DNA of 9,924 bases from CAVPGH01 sp046726955 (GTDB lineage: Bacteria; Acidobacteriota; Vicinamibacteria; Fen-336): the NCBI GenBank assembly GCA_046726955.1, contig JBKPBQ010000147.1, forward strand, positions 1-9,924. Reading direction: 5' to 3'. The position numbers and the translations under genes are program-made. The notes beneath the pieces are model-generated. The model ran no database searches. It was not told where the DNA came from and saw only the letters and a program-made list of their open reading frames with translations. Below are positions 7,219 through 9,924 of the stretch, piece after piece (positions within the stretch are counted from its first letter, which is position 1; every line of letters begins with the position of its first letter).

Positions 7219-7422
7219 ATGGACGTCAAGAACGAAGGCGCCGCTTTTCCCCCCGTGCCCATCGCCGAGGACCGCGCGCGGGAGACGCGCAAGGGCCCGC
7301 TCGTGGCCAGGGACATCTCTGACGTGCCGTGCGAGATCTGCGGTGCCGCCGTCGTCGCCTATCACTGCAAGCGCATCTGCCTGCGCTGCGGTTTCATGAC
7401 CGGCTGCTCGGAAGGGATTTGA
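7219..7422 (+). CDS. Small cysteine-rich putative zinc-ribbon protein between ftsA and ftsZ, function unknown
   Basis: This is a 67-residue protein that I cannot name. The N-terminal half (about 1-30) is polar, Pro/Ala/Arg-rich and looks unstructured. The C-terminal half holds six cysteines and one candidate histidine: CEIC (38-41), HC (49-50), CKRICLRCG (50-58) and GC (62-63). The spacing C-x2-C-x8-C-x3-C-x2-C-x5-C suggests a treble-clef or zinc-ribbon site formed by the two CxxC pairs. No signal peptide or membrane segment is visible, so it should be cytoplasmic. The ATG at 7219 has GGAGG 7 nt upstream. The gene lies 42 nt after ftsA and ends 2 nt before the ftsZ ATG, so it should be co-translated with both. 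A start at GTG 7192 (76 residues) is possible but less supported. The coding call is good; the zinc binding and any division role are inferred. Confidence 0.82.
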   Translation: MDVKNEGAAFPPVPIAEDRARETRKGPLVARDISDVPCEICGAAVVAYHCKRICLRCGFMTGCSEGI

Positions 7423-7424
7423 CC

Positions 7425-8624
7425 ATGAGCCAGAACGACAAGACCTCGCGGATCACGTTCGCGGAGGAGGAGACGCAGGGAGCCCGCATCAAGGTGGTGG
7501 GAGTGGGAGGCGGGGGCGGCAACGCCGTCTCCCGCATGATCGCCTCCGGGCTCCAAGGGGTGGAGTTCATCGCGATCAACACCGACCTCCAGGCCCTCCG
7601 CGCCAACCGCGCGCCGGTGAAGATCCAGATCGGCCAGAAGCTCACCAAGGGCCTTGGCGCGGGCGCCAACCCCGACGTGGGGCGCAATGCCGCCGTCGAG
7701 GACACGGAGAAGATCTGCGACGCCCTCGAGGGCTCGGACATGGTCTTCATCACCACGGGCCTCGGTGGCGGGACGGGGACGGGTGCGGCCCCCGTCGTGG
7801 CCTCGATCGCGAGCCAGCTCGGGGGCGACGCGGGCAACGTCCTGACTGTCGCCGTCGTCACGCTGCCCTTCAGCCTCGAGGGAAAGCGGCGGATGGGTCA
7901 GGCCACCGACGGGCTCGTGCAGCTCCGCGACTGCGTCGACTCGGTGATCGCCATTCCCAACGACCGGCTGCTCCAGAGCGTCGCCCGCAACACGCCGGTG
8001 TCGGAGGCCTTCCGCGTCGCCGACGACGTGCTGCGGCAGGCGGTGCAGGGGATCAGCGACATCATCACCGTGCCCGGCCAGATCAACCTCGACTTCGCGG
8101 ACGTGCGCGCGGTCATGAAGGGGATGGGCCAGGCGGTGATGGGCACCGGCATCGGCCAGGGCGAGAACCGCGCCACCGAGGCCGCGCAGCGCGCCGTCTC
8201 CAATCCGCTCCTCGAGGACACTTCGATCGAAGGCGCCAAGGGCGTCATCGTCAACATCACGGGCGGCGCCGACCTGTCGCTGGCAGAAGCGGCGGAAGCG
8301 ACGGCGCTCATCACGAAAGTCGCCGATCCCGAGGCCAACGTCATCTACGGCATCGTGACCGACGAGTCGATGGGCAACGCGGTCAAGGTCACGGTCATCG
8401 CCACCGGCTTCAACCGCCCGTCGCGCAAGCCCGCGTCGACACCGGTCGACCTCGCGAACTACATGAGCGGCTCGTCCCAGGCCAGCCAGGGCCTCGGAGC
8501 CACCGAGTCCGGCGGGTTCTACCGCAAGACCCCGAACGCCAAGGCCGCCGTCGGAGGATCCGGGCGCTATGACCTTGACGTGCCTGCCTTTCTGCGGAAG
8601 CAGGGGGGAGGCGGCGGGGAGTGA
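7425..8624 (+). CDS. ftsZ: Cell division protein FtsZ (tubulin-like GTPase)
   Basis: FtsZ polymerises into the Z ring that places and drives septation. The protein is 399 residues. GVGGGGGNAVSRM (26-38) is the first nucleotide loop, NTDLQAL (52-58) follows, and the tubulin signature GGGTGTGAAP is at 114-123. The T7 loop NLDFADVRAVMKGMG is at 221-235, with Asp223 and Asp226 at the positions that complete GTP hydrolysis in the next subunit. The globular core ends near residue 330 (ATGFNR). A variable linker of about 50 residues follows, then the conserved C-terminal peptide DLDVPAFLRKQ (383-393), which should bind FtsA, and a Gly-rich tail. GGAAGGG at 7410-7416 is 8 nt before the ATG. It is the last gene of the tightly packed block and no terminator is visible after it. 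Confidence 0.98.
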   Translation: MSQNDKTSRITFAEEETQGARIKVVGVGGGGGNAVSRMIASGLQGVEFIAINTDLQALRANRAPVKIQIGQKLTKGLGAGANPDVGRNAAVEDTEKICDALEGSDMVFITTGLGGGTGTGAAPVVASIASQLGGDAGNVLTVAVVTLPFSLEGKRRMGQATDGLVQLRDCVDSVIAIPNDRLLQSVARNTPVSEAFRVADDVLRQAVQGISDIITVPGQINLDFADVRAVMKGMGQAVMGTGIGQGENRATEAAQRAVSNPLLEDTSIEGAKGVIVNITGGADLSLAEAAEATALITKVADPEANVIYGIVTDESMGNAVKVTVIATGFNRPSRKPASTPVDLANYMSGSSQASQGLGATESGGFYRKTPNAKAAVGGSGRYDLDVPAFLRKQGGGGGE

Positions 8625-8666
8625 CGCGTCAGACGAACACCTACAGAGGATTTTACGTACTGCCAC

Positions 8667-8695
8667 ACGACAACGGTAAGACGCTCCTGTAACAT
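8667..8695 (+). promoter_or_regulatory. Candidate sigma-70-type promoter for the PAP2 gene
   Basis: In the 115-nt spacer after ftsZ, ACGACA (8667-8672) and TAACAT (8690-8695) stand 17 nt apart. Each matches its consensus (TTGACA, TATAAT) at four of six positions. The spacer is visibly AT-richer than the coding DNA around it and includes a T6 run at 8702-8707. Transcription would start near 8702, leaving a leader of about 38 nt. The prediction comes from pattern only. Confidence 0.4.
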
Positions 8696-8739
8696 TGCTC
8701 GTTTTTTGTCCGCTCGGCGGGCACTGGAGAGCAGCATCT

Positions 8740-9552
8740 ATGCACAAAGGCGTCTTCCTGGTTCTGGGCTGCCTCCTGGCCGCCCCCATGGTTCGTGCTC
8801 AGGAGGTCCCCAGCGGGGACGCGCCTCAGCCCCCCGACTTCACCCGCTTCCTTCCCAAGGAAGGCTTCCAAGAAGACGGACGCCGCACGCTCGGCGCCTT
8901 CCCCAAGAACCTGGGCCGTAGCTTCGTCGGTGTCTTCAGCAAGGACAGCCTCGCCCCCTTCCTGATCGGCGCCGCCGCCACCACGACGACGTCCTTCATG
9001 GACAGCAGCGCGCAGCGGTTCGCCACCGCCCAGAGCAACACGCTCGGGAAGATCGGCAGCTCCGCCGGAGGCTTCCCGGTCATGGCCGCCATGACCGCGG
9101 GGATGTTCGCGGCGGGGCGGTTCACCGGGCCCGGTCCGTTTCGGGCCGCCACCTACGACATGGCCCAGGCGATGATCGTGGGCAGCGTGTACACGACGAT
9201 CGCCAAGCACGCGGTCGGGCGCACGCGTCCCGACGGGTCCGACAACTTCTCCTTCCCGTCCGGCCACACCTCTAACGCCTTCGCGATGGCCACCGTCGCC
9301 GAGTACCACTTCGGCCCCAAGATCGGCATCCCCGCCTACCTCGCGGCCGGCTTCATCGGGGCCTCGCGCCTCCAGAGCAACAAGCACTACCTGAGCGACG
9401 TCGTGGCCGGAGCCGCCCTCGGCTACATCGTCGGCAAGACGGTGGTCCGCGAGAACGGCGAGCCGGTGAAGGGCCAGACCCGGATCAGTCTCGTCCCCTC
9501 GACCGACGCCCAGGGATCGGGTGTCGGCGCCGGCGTCAACATCACCTGGTAG
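8740..9552 (+). CDS. PAP2-family (type 2 phosphatidic acid phosphatase-like) phosphatase, exported
   Basis: This is a 270-residue member of the PAP2/haloperoxidase-like phosphatase superfamily with all three signature motifs. KX6RP is K156-RP164, PSGH is 173-176, and SRX5HX3D is S209-R210-H216-D220. Residues 1-20 form a Sec signal peptide with likely cleavage after VRA. Several weakly hydrophobic, small-residue-rich helices follow (about 71-87, 111-127, 141-159, 195-210 and 219-235). The end, RISLVPSTDAQGSG then VGAGVNITW, alternates hydrophobic residues like a beta-hairpin closing on an aromatic residue. Family members dephosphorylate lipid phosphates such as undecaprenyl pyrophosphate, phosphatidate or lipid A, and some act on soluble phosphates, so the substrate is open. 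The ATG at 8740 has GGAGAG 8 nt upstream (8726-8731). An in-frame TTG at 8695 would spoil the signal peptide. It stands apart from ftsZ and probably has its own promoter. Confidence 0.88.
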   Translation: MHKGVFLVLGCLLAAPMVRAQEVPSGDAPQPPDFTRFLPKEGFQEDGRRTLGAFPKNLGRSFVGVFSKDSLAPFLIGAAATTTTSFMDSSAQRFATAQSNTLGKIGSSAGGFPVMAAMTAGMFAAGRFTGPGPFRAATYDMAQAMIVGSVYTTIAKHAVGRTRPDGSDNFSFPSGHTSNAFAMATVAEYHFGPKIGIPAYLAAGFIGASRLQSNKHYLSDVVAGAALGYIVGKTVVRENGEPVKGQTRISLVPSTDAQGSGVGAGVNITW

Positions 9553-9560
9553 ATCTCCGC

Positions 9561-9566
9561 TAGAAT
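9561..9566 (+). promoter_or_regulatory. Candidate -10 box for the radical-SAM gene
   Basis: TAGAAT matches TATAAT at five of six positions and sits just after the PAP2 stop codon. The best -35 candidate, TCAACA at 9536-9541 inside the PAP2 coding end, matches at four of six but is 19 nt away, slightly long. Transcription would begin near 9572-9574, so the RNA would start inside the left arm of the hairpin that follows. Confidence 0.45.
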
Positions 9567-9567
9567 A

Positions 9568-9597
9568 GGAGATTCCCCGGACCTACGGGGAATCTCC
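9568..9597 (+). promoter_or_regulatory. Perfect 12-bp hairpin ending at a start codon
   Basis: Bases 9568-9579 and 9586-9597 are exact reverse complements with a 6-nt loop (GACCTA). The right arm ends on the base before the ATG at 9598. It contains the only Shine-Dalgarno-like sequence for that gene (GGGGAA, 9587-9592), which would be buried in the stem. A copy of ATCTCC at 9553-9558, right after the PAP2 stop, can pair with GGAGAT at 9568-9573 and so compete with the main stem. No T-tract follows, so it is not a classical intrinsic terminator. A protein-binding operator, a translational switch or a transcript-end stabiliser are all possible. Confidence 0.75.
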
Positions 9598-9924
9598 ATG
9601 AGCCGACGCCTGTTCGAACGCCATCGCCGTCTTCGGGAGGCGGAGGTTTACCTGCGGGACGTCCCCCAGCGGGGCTCCTTCCGCGTCGTCCTCTGTTATC
9701 CCAACCTCTACTTCGTCGGGATGTCGAACCTCGGCTTCCAGAGCGTCTACCAGATGCTCAACGCCCTGCCCGACGTCGTCTGCGAGCGCGTCTTCCTGCC
9801 GGACGACGAGGAGAAGGCGACCCTCGAAGCGAGCGGACGTCCGCTGCGGAGCTTCGAGAGCGGGACGCCGCTCCGGGACTTCCACGTCCTCGCCTTCTCG
9901 GTCAGCTTCGAGAACGACTACCTG
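9598..9924 (+). CDS. B12-binding domain radical-SAM family protein, N-terminal part; 3' end outside window
   Basis: The frame is open from ATG 9598 to the window edge (109 residues). It resembles the N-terminal cobalamin-binding-like domain of the uncharacterised radical-SAM family I recall as TIGR03960. Supporting segments are YPNLYFVGMSNLGFQSVY (about 34-51), MLNALPDVVCERVFLPDDE (53-71), PLRSFESGTPLRDFHVLAFS (about 82-101) and SFENDYL at the edge. The radical-SAM CxxxCxxC motif would lie downstream and cannot be seen, so the catalytic part is inferred. In that family the domain precedes a radical-SAM core of unknown substrate. The start is the only ATG placed before the conserved region, but it lacks a free Shine-Dalgarno because the hairpin abuts it. 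It probably begins a new transcription unit. Confidence 0.75.
   Translation, partial: MSRRLFERHRRLREAEVYLRDVPQRGSFRVVLCYPNLYFVGMSNLGFQSVYQMLNALPDVVCERVFLPDDEEKATLEASGRPLRSFESGTPLRDFHVLAFSVSFENDYL

Noticed and set aside
8625..8710. Intrinsic terminator after ftsZ, using the GCGTC...GACGC pairing and the T6 run at 8702-8707
   Set aside because: The pairing arms are only 5 bp and about 50 nt apart, and no GC-rich stem directly precedes the T-run.
8695..8739. TTG start for the PAP2 gene
   Set aside because: It would put 15 residues ahead of a clear signal peptide and overlaps the candidate -10 box. ATG 8740 has its own GGAGAG.
8767..8772. Lipobox reading of LGC at residues 9-11 of the PAP2 protein
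   Set aside because: The hydrophobic stretch before the cysteine is too short and Leu at -2 is atypical. Cleavage after VRA at residue 20 fits better.
9077..9097. 9-bp inverted repeat with a 3-nt spacer inside the PAP2 gene
   Set aside because: It encodes PVMAAMT in frame and the symmetry follows from the codons chosen. Nothing around it suggests a regulatory role.
1..9924. Mobile elements, CRISPR arrays, tRNA or rRNA genes, or defence genes
   Set aside because: No repeats with spacers, transposase or integrase motifs, tRNA-like folds or rRNA segments were seen, and almost all DNA is accounted for by dcw genes.

Overview
The window is about 70% G+C and carries the downstream half of a division and cell wall (dcw) cluster, all on the plus strand. 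The order is murD (3' part only), ftsW, murG, murC, murB, ftsQ, ftsA, a 67-codon cysteine-rich gene, and ftsZ. A separately spaced PAP2-family phosphatase gene follows, then the first 109 codons of a B12-binding/radical-SAM protein that runs off the right edge. Every gene from murD to ftsZ overlaps or abuts its neighbour, or lies within 42 nt of it. No promoter or terminator is visible inside that block, so it most likely forms one transcript entering from the left.

The organism is a diderm-type bacterium with very strong G/C-ending codon bias. Its FtsW has the sequence LPYPYSDFIF where proteobacteria usually have LPExHTDFIF. There is no ddl between murB and ftsQ, and no lpxC after ftsZ. From memory these traits fit Acidobacteriota best, possibly a Thermoanaerobaculia- or Vicinamibacteria-like lineage. 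This is an inference, not a sequence match.

Layout: 1-5027 holds cytoplasmic and membrane peptidoglycan-precursor functions. MurD and MurC are amino-acid ligases, MurB is the UDP-MurNAc-forming reductase, MurG is the lipid II-forming transferase, and FtsW is the septal glycan polymerase. 5024-8624 holds divisome assembly: FtsQ is the periplasmic POTRA scaffold, FtsA the membrane tether, and FtsZ the tubulin-like GTPase. The small putative zinc-ribbon gene sits exactly between ftsA and ftsZ. 8625-8739 is an AT-richer spacer with a plausible promoter for the PAP2 gene (8740-9552). 9553-9597 is a compact regulatory spacer with a -10-like box and a perfect 12-bp hairpin that ends at the start codon of the radical-SAM gene.

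Most of the content is ordinary dcw machinery. The points most worth a second look are: the cysteine-rich mini-gene inside the ftsA-ftsZ pair; the same-frame ftsW-TAG-ATG-murG junction with no Shine-Dalgarno; the hairpin with a competing repeat before the radical-SAM gene; a perfect 20-bp palindrome inside murD; and the beta-strand-like C-terminus of the PAP2 protein. I saw no RNA genes, CRISPR arrays, insertion sequences or other mobile elements, and no gene-free stretch over about 115 bases.
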